NCBI GenBank assembly: GCA_014380205.1
Contig: JACMKH010000030.1
Coordinates: forward strand, 1 to 11,528
Source: Sphingomonadaceae bacterium
GTDB taxonomy: Bacteria > Pseudomonadota > Alphaproteobacteria > Sphingomonadales > Sphingomonadaceae
DNA length: 11,528 nucleotides
Direction: 5' to 3'
Shown here: positions 1 to 7,739 of the stretch, piece after piece
Layout of the letters: the number at the start of each line of letters is the position of its first letter
Position numbering within the stretch: position 1 is the stretch's first letter
The notes under the pieces: model-generated
Databases searched by the model: none
The model's input: the letters and a program-made list of their open reading frames with translations, nothing else
Told to the model about the DNA's origin: nothing
Program-made: the position numbers and the translations under genes

Positions 1-231
1 AGCGACATAGACCGCGACGGTCCGCGCCCGCCCGATCAGCGCCCCGATCGCGCCGCCCGCTGGGTCGAACGCGCGCGCGCGCGCATCCTCGTCGAGCGTG
101 GCGACGAAATCGCGCCGCGCGGCGCGCAGCCCGCGCCGCAGCGCAACCTTGTCTTCGGGAGAGATCCCGGCGTTTCCTTGAGGGGTGGCGGGGCCGCCAT
201 GGAGGTTGGCCGGAGTATCCTCTGACGCCAC
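1..231 (-). CDS. 5-formyltetrahydrofolate cyclo-ligase, N-terminal part (cut by window edge)
   Basis: The enzyme converts 5-formyl-THF to 5,10-methenyl-THF using ATP, in cytosolic one-carbon metabolism. Only the N-terminus is present. The frame reads EDKVALRRGLRAARRDFVA and ends at the window edge with RTVAVYVA, which fits the family's N-terminal basic helix followed by the first beta strand. Position directly after 6S RNA supports the call, as ygfA follows ssrS in many proteobacteria. The start is unresolved: no in-frame ATG, GTG or TTG exists between the conserved part and the 6S 3' end. The nearest are a GTG at 231-229 (used here), an ATG at 300-298 and an ATG at 351-349; the first two lie within the 6S gene and the third at its start. 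None has a clearly good ribosome binding site. Family call fairly sure, start unsure. Confidence 0.72.
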   Translation of the reverse strand, partial: MASEDTPANLHGGPATPQGNAGISPEDKVALRRGLRAARRDFVATLDEDARARAFDPAGGAIGALIGRARTVAVYVA

Positions 232-347
232 GGACGTCAGGTGGGCGCCATATGCGTCGGGCCTGGGCCCGGACAGGGACGGCTCCCATGGATGTTTCAT
301 CGCCTCAGGGATAATCGCAAAGGCTCCTGCCGGGCAGCACCCGCCAC
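185..347 (-). ncRNA. ssrS: 6S RNA
   Basis: 6S RNA mimics an open promoter and sequesters the housekeeping RNA polymerase holoenzyme. The ends GTGGCGGG (347-340) and CCCGCCAC (192-185) pair perfectly as a closing stem. Further in, TGGGAGCC (288-281) pairs with GGCGCCCA (249-242) with one mismatch. A GCCCG hairpin at 271-258 forms the tip. The strand halves carry the familiar alphaproteobacterial blocks CCCTGAGGCG and GGCGTCAGAGGATACTCC, flanking an internal bubble. Length of about 163 nt and the position between zapA and the cyclo-ligase gene match 6S RNA in this class. The exact ends are inferred from the stem and the promoter. Confidence 0.85.
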
Positions 348-352
348 GCATC

Positions 353-381
353 TATCTAGGGCGCGTTCGCCGGCTGGGCAA
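353..381 (-). promoter_or_regulatory. Promoter of 6S RNA, embedded in the end of zapA
   Basis: TTGCCC (381-376) and TAGATA (358-353) are separated by exactly 17 bp. Six bases after the -10 the predicted 6S 5' stem begins, which is the expected distance to a start site near 347-345. The first three bases of the -10 are the TAG stop codon of zapA. The same arrangement (TTGCCG, 17 bp, TAGATC) occurs upstream of efp in this window. Confidence 0.65.
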
Positions 382-661
382 GGCTGCCCGCGATCCGCTC
401 GATCCGGGCGGCGAGATCGTCGAGCTTGTCGGCGTTGGCGCCGTCGACCGCGCCCTTGCGCAGCTCATTGGCTTCGTCGGCGAGCAGCAGCGCGGCGAAC
501 AGAAGCTGGCGGACCTCGCCGAGCCCGTCGCCCACCGCCATGCGCGCCTCGCGCGTCTTGGCGTTGACGAGCTGGGCGATCTCGCGGAGGTGATCCTCCT
601 CGCCGTCGCGGCACGACACCGAATAATGCTGGCCGCCGATCGAGAGCGAGACATCGCCCAT
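356..661 (-). CDS. zapA: Cell division protein ZapA
   Basis: ZapA binds FtsZ at midcell and cross-links protofilaments, tightening the Z ring. The 101-residue product starts MGDVSLSIGGQHYSVSCRDG, the beta-rich N-terminal part typical of ZapA, followed by EEDHLREIAQLVNAKTREAR and a long helix with alanine- and leucine-rich heptads that would form the C-terminal dimer coil. Length is usual for the family. The start overlaps the stop of the upstream gene as TGATG, so translation is probably coupled. The stop codon doubles as part of the 6S promoter. Confidence 0.88.
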   Translation of the reverse strand: MGDVSLSIGGQHYSVSCRDGEEDHLREIAQLVNAKTREARMAVGDGLGEVRQLLFAALLLADEANELRKGAVDGANADKLDDLAARIERIAGSLAQPANAP

Positions 662-1089
662 CAGAGCGCCTCCCCGCGCGCCGCGCCGATCAGACCGTCG
701 AGCTGGACGACCGCGCCCGTCGCGCGCTCGCGCAACGCGGCATAGCGATGCTTGAGCGACTCGTGCTCGCGCCGCAGCGCGTCGTCGCTATCGGCACCCC
801 GCTCGGCGAGCGACTGGCGCAATTCGGCGATCACCTTGTCCTTGGCGTCAAGCTGCGCGCGCGTGTTCGCGCGAAGCCGATCCATGGCCCCGGTGCGCTT
901 GGCCATCGCGTCCTCGAAGCGCTTGCGCAGCACCGCATAGCGCTCGGCTTCGCGCTCGAGCCGCTGTTCGAGAGACTGATCGCGGCGCAACCGCCCCTCG
1001 AGGCGGCGACCGCCCGAGGCGTAGCCTTCGATGATCGTCAGCGACGAATCGATCTTTGCGATCGCGGTCTTCACGCGCTGATTTGACAT
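661..1089 (-). CDS. Coiled-coil protein encoded upstream of zapA (ZauP-like candidate)
   Basis: This 142-residue product has no recognisable enzymatic domain. From about residue 28 to 118 it is dominated by Arg, Glu, Leu and Ala in a heptad-like pattern (for example RLEGRLRRDQSLEQRLERE), predicting a long cytosolic coiled coil. It has no signal peptide or membrane segment. It overlaps zapA by one base and so is very likely translated with it. In Caulobacter a coiled-coil protein, ZauP, is encoded with zapA and works with ZapA on the Z ring. Position, size and character suggest the same role here, but I cannot show sequence homology. The ATG has no ribosome binding site close upstream and may be leaderless. 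Confidence 0.7.
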   Translation of the reverse strand: MSNQRVKTAIAKIDSSLTIIEGYASGGRRLEGRLRRDQSLEQRLEREAERYAVLRKRFEDAMAKRTGAMDRLRANTRAQLDAKDKVIAELRQSLAERGADSDDALRREHESLKHRYAALRERATGAVVQLDGLIGAARGEAL

Positions 1090-1096
1090 GGCGTCG

Positions 1097-1124
1097 CAAT
1101 TAGCAGGAAAGCCATGTCCGGCAA
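1097..1124 (-). promoter_or_regulatory. Putative promoter of the zauP-like/zapA operon
   Basis: TTGCCG (1124-1119) is followed after 16 bp by TAATTG (1102-1097). A start site about seven bases downstream falls at or next to the A of the start codon at 1089, which would give a leaderless transcript. It is a sequence match only, and the -10 is a modest fit. Confidence 0.4.
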
Positions 1125-1145
1125 GGGGGCGGGCGGCCGCGCCGG

Positions 1146-1176
1146 TTGACGCGCCGCGAGGGCCGGACCAAAGGAT
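1146..1176 (+). promoter_or_regulatory. Possible promoter of tkt
   Basis: TTGACG at 1146-1151, preceded by GG, is a good match to the alphaproteobacterial -35. The -10 is unclear: CAAAGG sits at 17 bp spacing and AAGGAT (1171-1176) at 19 bp, and neither is strong. It lies in the divergent region between the zapA operon and tkt. Confidence 0.3.
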
Positions 1177-1232
1177 GCGCGCGCGACTCGTCCGGCTCGC
1201 CGCATCAGCACCCGACCCGACAAGGGAGCCTC

Positions 1233-3242
1233 ATGACCGTCTCGCACAACGAGCTCGCCAACGCGATCCGCGCGCTGTCGATGGACGCGGTCGAGGCAGC
1301 GAATTCGGGCCACCCAGGCATGCCGATGGGGATGGCCGACGTCGCGACGGTGCTGTTCACGGAATATCTGAAGTTTGACGCGACCGTCCCCGACTGGCCC
1401 GACCGCGACCGCTTCATGCTCTCGGCGGGCCACGGCTCGATGCTGCTCTATTCGCTGCTCTATCTGACCGGCTACGCGCGCCCGACGATCGAGGACATCA
1501 GGGGCTTCCGCCAACTCGGCAGCCCCTGCGCGGGGCACCCCGAGAACTTCCTGCTCGAGGGAGTCGAATGCACCACGGGCCCGCTCGGCCAGGGGCTCGC
1601 GATGGCCGTCGGGATGGCGATCTCCGAGCGGCATTTGAACGCGGTGTTCGGCGATGATCTCGTCGACCATCGCACCTGGGTGGTCGCGGGCGACGGCTGC
1701 CTGATGGAGGGGATCAGCCACGAGGCGATCGGGCTCGCGGGGCATCTCGGGCTCGGCCGGCTGATCGTGCTGTGGGACGACAACCGCATCACCATCGACG
1801 GTTCGACCGGCCTTTCGACCAGCGAGGACATTCCTGCGCGCTTCGCCGCCGCGCAATGGCACACGGCTTCGTGCGACGGCCACGATCCCGTCGACATCCG
1901 CCGCGCGCTCTCTGAAGCGCTCGCCGATCCTCGCCCGTCGCTCGTCGCATGCCGCACCACGATCGGCTATGGCGCGCCCAACAAGATGGGCACCGCCGCG
2001 ACTCACGGCTCGCCGCTCGGCCCCGACGAGGTCGCCGCCGCGCGAAAAACGCTGGGGTGGGAGGCCGAACCTTTTGTCGTTCCCGAAGCGATTCTCGGGG
2101 CATGGCGCGAAGCGGGAGCTTCGGGCGCAAGCCATCGCGCCGAATGGGAGAAGCGGCTCGCTGGCCATGCCGAGCGGGCCGAGTTTACGCGCCGCATGGC
2201 GGGCGATCTGCCCGAGGGCGGCGGGGCGATGCGCGATTATCTCGCGAGCCTTGCCGCCGATCCGCCCAAGGTCGCGACGCGCAAGGCTTCGGAGATGGCG
2301 CTGACCGCGATCAACGCGGCGCTCCCCGACACGATCGGCGGCTCGGCCGATCTCACCGGCTCGAACAACACGAGGACGCCCGCCACCAAACCGCTCACCC
2401 GCGACGATTATTCGGGCCGCTACATCTATTACGGAATCCGCGAGTTCGGCATGGCCGCGGCGATGAACGGCATGGCGCTCCACGGCGGCGTCATTCCCTA
2501 TGGCGGCACCTTCCTCGTCTTCTCCGATTACGCCCGCCCCGCGATCCGCCTGTCGGCGCTCCAGCAGGCGCGCGTGATCTATGTGATGACGCACGATTCG
2601 ATCGGGCTCGGCGAGGACGGGCCGACGCACCAGCCAATCGAGCATCTGATGGCGTTGCGGATGATCCCCAACCTCCACGTCTACCGCCCCGCCGACGCGA
2701 TCGAGACCGCCGAATGCTGGGCGCTCGCATTGAAGCGCAAGGAGGGACCATCGCTACTCGCGCTGACGCGACAGAACCTCCCGCCCGTTCGCGACGACGT
2801 CGATGCGAACCGCTGCGCACGCGGCGCCTATCGCCTCCGCGCCGCGCAAAACGACCGCCGCGCCATCCTGCTCGCGAGCGGCTCGGAGGTTCATGTCGCG
2901 CTCCGCGTCGCCGACGAGCTCGAAATCGAGGGGATCGGCGCGGATATCGTGTCGATGGTTTGCTGGGAGCGGTTCGAGGCGCAGCCGGAAGGCTATCGCG
3001 CCGACATCCTTCCCGATGCCGATCCGTCCGAAATCCTGCGCGTCTCGATCGAGGCCGGAACCACGCTGGGTTGGGAGCGCTACACGGGGCGCGAGGGCCT
3101 GCGCTTCGGTATCGACCGCTTCGGCGCGTCGGCGCCCGGCGAGGATCTGTTCGAGCATTTCGGGCTCACCGCCGAGGCGATCGCGCCGCGCGTGATGAAG
3201 GCGCTGCAATGCGAGCAGGAAGAGGCGCTCGCGCACGGCTAG
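1233..3242 (+). CDS. tkt: Transketolase
   Basis: This thiamine diphosphate enzyme moves two-carbon ketol units between sugar phosphates in the non-oxidative pentose phosphate pathway. The 669-residue length is normal. Visible landmarks are HPGMPMG near His27, the phosphate/substrate segment AGHGSMLLY (about 65-73), the ThDP-Mg motif GDGCLMEGISHEA (153-165), THGSPLG with His258, the catalytic glutamate in REFGM (Glu404), GEDGPTHQPIEH (460-471) and the C-terminal EAGTTLGWERYTG. The ATG at 1233 is chosen because AAGGGAG lies eight bases upstream and the family N-terminus begins right after it. A TTG 29 codons upstream would use the -35 region as coding DNA. gap follows 36 bp downstream on the same strand. 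Confidence 0.96.
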   Translation: MTVSHNELANAIRALSMDAVEAANSGHPGMPMGMADVATVLFTEYLKFDATVPDWPDRDRFMLSAGHGSMLLYSLLYLTGYARPTIEDIRGFRQLGSPCAGHPENFLLEGVECTTGPLGQGLAMAVGMAISERHLNAVFGDDLVDHRTWVVAGDGCLMEGISHEAIGLAGHLGLGRLIVLWDDNRITIDGSTGLSTSEDIPARFAAAQWHTASCDGHDPVDIRRALSEALADPRPSLVACRTTIGYGAPNKMGTAATHGSPLGPDEVAAARKTLGWEAEPFVVPEAILGAWREAGASGASHRAEWEKRLAGHAERAEFTRRMAGDLPEGGGAMRDYLASLAADPPKVATRKASEMALTAINAALPDTIGGSADLTGSNNTRTPATKPLTRDDYSGRYIYYGIREFGMAAAMNGMALHGGVIPYGGTFLVFSDYARPAIRLSALQQARVIYVMTHDSIGLGEDGPTHQPIEHLMALRMIPNLHVYRPADAIETAECWALALKRKEGPSLLALTRQNLPPVRDDVDANRCARGAYRLRAAQNDRRAILLASGSEVHVALRVADELEIEGIGADIVSMVCWERFEAQPEGYRADILPDADPSEILRVSIEAGTTLGWERYTGREGLRFGIDRFGASAPGEDLFEHFGLTAEAIAPRVMKALQCEQEEALAHG

Positions 3243-3278
3243 CCGCGTAAACGAAAACGGGAATCAGGAGGAACATCT

Positions 3279-4289
<1,011 letters not shown>

Positions 4290-4361
4290 CCGAGCGGACG
4301 CAAAGGCGTCGAAAGCGTCTTTCCTACACGTTCCGTTTCTGCTATGTTCCGCATCGCCGGC

Positions 4362-4390
4362 TTGACAGCTAATCGCCTCCGTCGATCAAT
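4362..4390 (+). promoter_or_regulatory. Possible promoter of pgk
   Basis: A perfect TTGACA at 4362-4367, preceded by C as is usual in alphaproteobacteria, is followed at 17 bp by ATCAAT (4385-4390), a poor -10; TCAATA is at 18 bp. If used, transcription would begin inside the loop or right arm of the gap terminator, letting pgk and the aldolase gene be transcribed separately from tkt-gap. Confidence 0.35.
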
Positions 4391-4417
4391 ATTGTCGGTT
4401 TGATCGACGGGTTTTTT
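4379..4417 (+). terminator. Intrinsic terminator after gap
   Basis: CCGTCGATCA (4379-4388) and TGATCGACGG (4401-4410) form a perfect 10-bp stem around a 12-base loop, followed by G and six T residues (4412-4417). This is the clearest rho-independent terminator in the window and separates tkt-gap from pgk, at least partly. Confidence 0.8.
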
Positions 4418-4453
4418 CCCCACGGCTAACCTTACGAACCTTAGGCTCGAAAC

Positions 4454-5668
4454 ATGAGCGTTCGGCGCTTCCAGACACTAGATGATCTCGGCGATATCGG
4501 GGGCCAGCGCGCCCTCGTCCGCGTCGATCTCAACGTGCCGATGGAGGCGGCGCGCGTTACCGACGACACGCGGCTGCGCGCGGCGCTGCCGACGGTCCAG
4601 GCGCTGTCGGACAAGGGCGCGATCGTGCTGCTGCTCGCGCATTTTGGGCGGCCCAAGGGCAATCCCGATCCCGAAATGTCGCTCGCGCCGATGACCACGC
4701 CGCTCGCCGACCTGCTCGGCCGCGAAGTGTTGTTCGTTCCCGACTGCGTCGGCGCGGACGCGGCGACGATGATCGCGACGATGAAGCCGGGCGACGTCGC
4801 GATCCTCGAGAACACGCGCTTCCATGCGGGCGAGGAGAAGAACGATCCCGAGCTGGCGCGCGCGATCGCCGCGCTCGGCGACATCTATGTCAGCGACGCC
4901 TTTTCTGCCGCACACCGCGCGCACGCCTCAACCGAGGGGATCGCGCATCTGCTCCCCGCCTATGCCGGCCGCGCGATGGAGGCCGAGCTCGACGCGCTCG
5001 AAAAGGCGCTCGGCGCGCCCGAGCATCCCGTCGCGGCGGTGGTGGGCGGCGCGAAAGTCTCGACCAAGCTCGACGTGCTCGAGCATCTCGTGACCAAGGT
5101 TGATCACCTCATCATCGGCGGCGGCATGGCCAACACCTTTCTCGCCGCGCGCGGCGTCGATGTCGGCAAGTCGCTCGCCGAGCATGACCTCACCGCGACG
5201 GCCGAGCATATTCTCGACGCCGCCGACCGCGCGGGCTGCACCGTGCATCTCCCCTATGACGTCGTCGTCGCGAGGGAGTTCAAGCCGAACCCTGCGACAC
5301 GCACGATCAACGTCCGTGAGGTCGCCGCCGACGAGATGATCCTCGACATCGGCCCCGCCGCGGTCGAGGCGCTCGCCGACTCGCTCAAGACCTGCCGGAC
5401 GCTGGTCTGGAACGGGCCGCTCGGCGCGTTCGAGACGCCGCCCTTCGACGCCGCCACCGTCGCCCTCGCCAAGACCGCCGCCGCGCTCACCCGCGAAGGC
5501 TCGCTGGTCTCGGTCGCCGGCGGCGGGGACACGGTCGCGGCGCTCAATCAGGCGGGCGTCGCGGGCGACTTCACCTTTGTCTCGACCGCCGGCGGCGCGT
5601 TCCTAGAATGGATGGAGGGCAAGGAGCTGCCGGGGGTCAAGGCGCTCGAAGACTCGCCGGCTAACTAA
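4454..5668 (+). CDS. pgk: Phosphoglycerate kinase
   Basis: It transfers phosphate from 1,3-bisphosphoglycerate to ADP in glycolysis, reversibly. The 404-residue product has the family landmarks in order: [10 protein letters not shown] (21-30) with the substrate-binding aspartate and asparagine, AHFGRPKGN (62-70), [14 protein letters not shown] (118-131), [13 protein letters not shown] (147-159), [14 protein letters not shown] (196-209), GGGMANTFL (222-230), WNGPLGAFE (319-327) and the nucleotide-binding [16 protein letters not shown] (353-368). The ATG at 4454 matches the family N-terminus, but the ribosome binding site is weak (TTAGG). The aldolase gene follows after 24 bp, so the two are probably co-transcribed. 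Confidence 0.97.
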   Translation: MSVRRFQTLDDLGDIGGQRALVRVDLNVPMEAARVTDDTRLRAALPTVQALSDKGAIVLLLAHFGRPKGNPDPEMSLAPMTTPLADLLGREVLFVPDCVGADAATMIATMKPGDVAILENTRFHAGEEKNDPELARAIAALGDIYVSDAFSAAHRAHASTEGIAHLLPAYAGRAMEAELDALEKALGAPEHPVAAVVGGAKVSTKLDVLEHLVTKVDHLIIGGGMANTFLAARGVDVGKSLAEHDLTATAEHILDAADRAGCTVHLPYDVVVAREFKPNPATRTINVREVAADEMILDIGPAAVEALADSLKTCRTLVWNGPLGAFETPPFDAATVALAKTAAALTREGSLVSVAGGGDTVAALNQAGVAGDFTFVSTAGGAFLEWMEGKELPGVKALEDSPAN

Positions 5669-5692
5669 CGATCAGGATAGAGGGAAAATCCA

Positions 5693-6598
5693 ATGCAAAA
5701 CCCGAAGATGTTGGAGAAGATGCGAGACGGCCAAGGTTTCATCGCCGCGCTCGACCAGAGCGGCGGATCGACGCCCAAGGCGCTCAAGGGCTATGGCGTC
5801 GAGGAGGGCGCGTGGTCGAACGACGAGGAGATGTTCGGCCTGATCCACGACATGCGCGTCCGCATCGTCACCGCGCCCTCGTTCACCGGCGACAAGGTGC
5901 TTGGCGCGATCCTGTTCGAGAGGACGATGGACGGCGAGGCGGACGGCAAGCCCGTGCCGGCGATGCTTTGGGAGCGCGGCGTCGTGCCCTTCCTCAAGGT
6001 CGACAAGGGGCTCGAGGAGGAGCGCGACGGCGTCCAGGTGATGAAGCCAATACCCGAGCTCGACGCGCTGTGCGCGCGCGCGGTCGCGAAGGGCGTGTTC
6101 GGGACCAAGATGCGCTCGGTGATCAACCTCGCCAATGCGGACGGCATCGCGGGCATCGTCACCCAGCAGTTCAAGGTCGCCGAACAGATTTCGCGCCACG
6201 GCCTTATGCCGATCATCGAGCCCGAGATCTCGATCAAGAGCCCTGAGCGCGCCGGGGCCGACGCGATCCTCAAGGACGAGCTCGCCAAGGCGCTCGACGC
6301 GCTCCCCGCGGACCGCCAGGTCATGCTCAAGCTCTCGATCCCCGCCGAGCCCGGCCTCTACGCGCCGATCGTCGCGCACCCTCGCGTCGCGCGCGTCGTC
6401 GCGCTGTCGGGCGGGTTCTCGCGCGAGGAGGCATGCCGTGAGCTCGCGAAGAACGAGGGCATGATCGCGAGCTTCAGCCGCGCGCTGCTCGAGGATCTGC
6501 GCGCCGGGATGGACGACGCCGAGTTCGATCGGACGCTGGGAGCGGCGATCGACGAGATTTACGAGGCGTCGACGGTCAAGAGCGCGGCCGAAGTCTAA
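5693..6598 (+). CDS. fda: Class I fructose-bisphosphate aldolase
   Basis: It cleaves or forms fructose 1,6-bisphosphate via a Schiff base and needs no metal. The 301-residue product belongs to the Staphylococcus Fda-like class I type: GFIAALDQSGGSTPKALKGY (15-34), FERTMDGE (75-82), VPFLKVDKGL (98-107), VQVMKPIPELD (114-124), MPIIEPEISI (172-181), MLKLSIP (211-217) with the expected Schiff-base Lys213, and ALSGGFSREEA (237-247). It is not the metal-dependent class II form nor the DhnA-type FbaB. A GAGGGA ribosome binding site precedes the ATG. Its TAA overlaps the TAG of the convergent lipoprotein gene. The gene symbol is by analogy to the Staphylococcus gene. Confidence 0.93.
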   Translation: MQNPKMLEKMRDGQGFIAALDQSGGSTPKALKGYGVEEGAWSNDEEMFGLIHDMRVRIVTAPSFTGDKVLGAILFERTMDGEADGKPVPAMLWERGVVPFLKVDKGLEEERDGVQVMKPIPELDALCARAVAKGVFGTKMRSVINLANADGIAGIVTQQFKVAEQISRHGLMPIIEPEISIKSPERAGADAILKDELAKALDALPADRQVMLKLSIPAEPGLYAPIVAHPRVARVVALSGGFSREEACRELAKNEGMIASFSRALLEDLRAGMDDAEFDRTLGAAIDEIYEASTVKSAAEV

Positions 6599-6969
6599 AG
6601 CCCGCCGTCGAACGCGAAGGCGAAGCGGTAAGCGCGCGGGTCGATCTGCTGTCCCGCCATCGTCTCAGGCGTCACCGAGACGAGCGTGAGCGCGCCGTCG
6701 GCGATCGGGATGGGCTCGCCGAGGAGGAGCTCGCGTTCGGTCACCCAGCTTCCACCCGCAATGCGTGCGCGCAGCACGACGCGCCCAGCCCAGACGCAGC
6801 GCGCATTCATCGGGCAGCGGCTGTCCTCGATCACGGCGAGCGGCGTCACGGTTGGGCCGTCGACATAGGCGGTCTCGCCGAGCCCGACCGGCCCCTCGCG
6901 CGAGGGCGGGGGCTGCGCTGTCGCGCAGGAAGCGAGCAAGGCGAACGGCAGGGCGAATGCGAGCTTCAT
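6595..6969 (-). CDS. Small putative lipoprotein with RCPxxxxCVWAG motif
   Basis: Function unknown. The start at 6969 gives 124 residues beginning MKLAFALPFALLASCATAQ, a lipoprotein signal with lipobox LASC and predicted lipidated Cys15, so the protein is probably anchored in an envelope membrane. After a short Pro-rich linker a small all-beta-looking domain carries VIEDSRCPMNARCVWAGRV; its two cysteines may form a disulfide. Similar motifs occur in short secreted bacterial proteins of unknown role. A longer start at 7011 adds 14 residues before the signal peptide and is less likely, though neither ATG has a clear ribosome binding site. Its stop overlaps the aldolase stop by four bases on the opposite strand. 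Confidence 0.72.
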   Translation of the reverse strand: MKLAFALPFALLASCATAQPPPSREGPVGLGETAYVDGPTVTPLAVIEDSRCPMNARCVWAGRVVLRARIAGGSWVTERELLLGEPIPIADGALTLVSVTPETMAGQQIDPRAYRFAFAFDGGL

Positions 6970-7036
6970 TGCGCGGGCATCGGTCCGAGCTGCTGACCTC
7001 AGGCTGAACATTGAAAGCTCACGGTCGATTCGAAAT

Positions 7037-7100
7037 CCCGCTCACCCTGAGCTTGTCGAAGGGTGCTTCTCAACGCTTCGACAGGCCCAGCGTGAGCGGG
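7037..7100. repeat. REP-like palindromic element
   Basis: A left arm at 7037-7061 (CCCGCTCACCCTGAGC, then TTGTCGAAG) and a right arm at 7076-7100 are inverted copies of 25 bases with 22 matching, around a 14-base centre. The core GAGCTTGTCGAAGGG is familiar from dispersed intergenic repeats in sphingomonad genomes. It sits between a minus-strand gene and thiE. Only one copy is visible in this window, so dispersal is from general knowledge. Confidence 0.75.
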
Positions 7101-7114
7101 TAAGGGACCATCTC

Positions 7115-7738
7115 ATGCCCAATCTCCCCTGCCAGCTCTACCTAATCTCGCCACCCGCGATCGACGCGAGCTTCGCCGACACGCTCGCGGCCGCGCTCGA
7201 CGCGGGGCCCGTCGCCGCCTTGCAGCTCCGCCTCAAGGGGCTCGACGAGCATGCGATCGCGGGTCTCGCTGAGCCGCTCCAGCGCGTCTGCGCCGAGCGC
7301 GAGGTCGCGTTCATCGTCAACGATTCGATCGCGCTGGCGAAGCGGCTCGGCGCGGACGGCGTCCATCTCGGCCAGTCGGACGGCGATCCGCACGATGCGC
7401 GCGTCGCGCTCGGGCCATCGGCGCAGATCGGCGTCACCTGCCACGCCAGCCGCCACCTCGCGATGGAGGCGGGCGAGGCGGGCGCGGACTATGTCGCCTT
7501 CGGCGCCTTCTATTCGACGACCACCAAGGAGACCGAGCATCGCCCCGAGCCCGACATCCTGTCGTGGTGGTCGGCGCTGTTCGAGCTGCCCTGTGTCGCG
7601 ATCGGCGGGATCACGGCGGACAATGCCGCCCCGCTGATCGAGGCCGGCGCCGATTTCATCGCCGTGTGCAGCGCCGTGTGGGATCACCGCGAGGGCGCGG
7701 CGGCCGGCGCTCGCGCCTTCGAGAACGTGTTGCGCTAG
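7115..7738 (+). CDS. thiE: Thiamine phosphate synthase
   Basis: It joins the pyrimidine pyrophosphate and thiazole phosphate moieties to make thiamine phosphate in the cytosol. The 207-residue TIM barrel shows QLRLKG (37-42), FIVNDSIALAKRLGADGVHLGQSD (66-89) with the Mg-binding aspartates, IGVTCHASRHL (105-115) in place of the more usual serine/histidine motif, GADYVAFGAFYSTTTK (123-138) and VAIGGITADNA (161-171). The ATG has AAGGGA eight bases upstream. No other thiamine genes are present. Thiamine diphosphate is the cofactor of the transketolase encoded nearby, which may explain the placement. A TenI-like role is possible, but the conserved QLR-K and HLGQ motifs favour ThiE. Confidence 0.9.
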   Translation: MPNLPCQLYLISPPAIDASFADTLAAALDAGPVAALQLRLKGLDEHAIAGLAEPLQRVCAEREVAFIVNDSIALAKRLGADGVHLGQSDGDPHDARVALGPSAQIGVTCHASRHLAMEAGEAGADYVAFGAFYSTTTKETEHRPEPDILSWWSALFELPCVAIGGITADNAAPLIEAGADFIAVCSAVWDHREGAAAGARAFENVLR

Positions 7739-7739
7739 G

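Noticed and set aside
70..84. CG dinucleotide tract in the cyclo-ligase gene
   Set aside because: It encodes an Ala-Arg run in frame and is short; such tracts are expected at this GC content, and there is no sign of phase variation.
1146..1232. A 29-residue N-terminal extension of transketolase from a TTG
   Set aside because: It has no family similarity, its TTG is part of the best -35 candidate, and the ATG at 1233 has a good ribosome binding site.
1071..2678. A 535-codon open frame antisense to tkt
   Set aside because: It lies opposite a certain transketolase gene; its composition (Arg, Asp, His, Gly rich) is that of a GC-rich antisense shadow, with no recognisable domain and no ribosome binding site considered.
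4297..4326. Small inverted repeats (GACGC/GCGTC and GAAAG/CTTTC) just after gap
   Set aside because: Only 5-bp stems with no T-run; the strong terminator lies further downstream, so I see no function.
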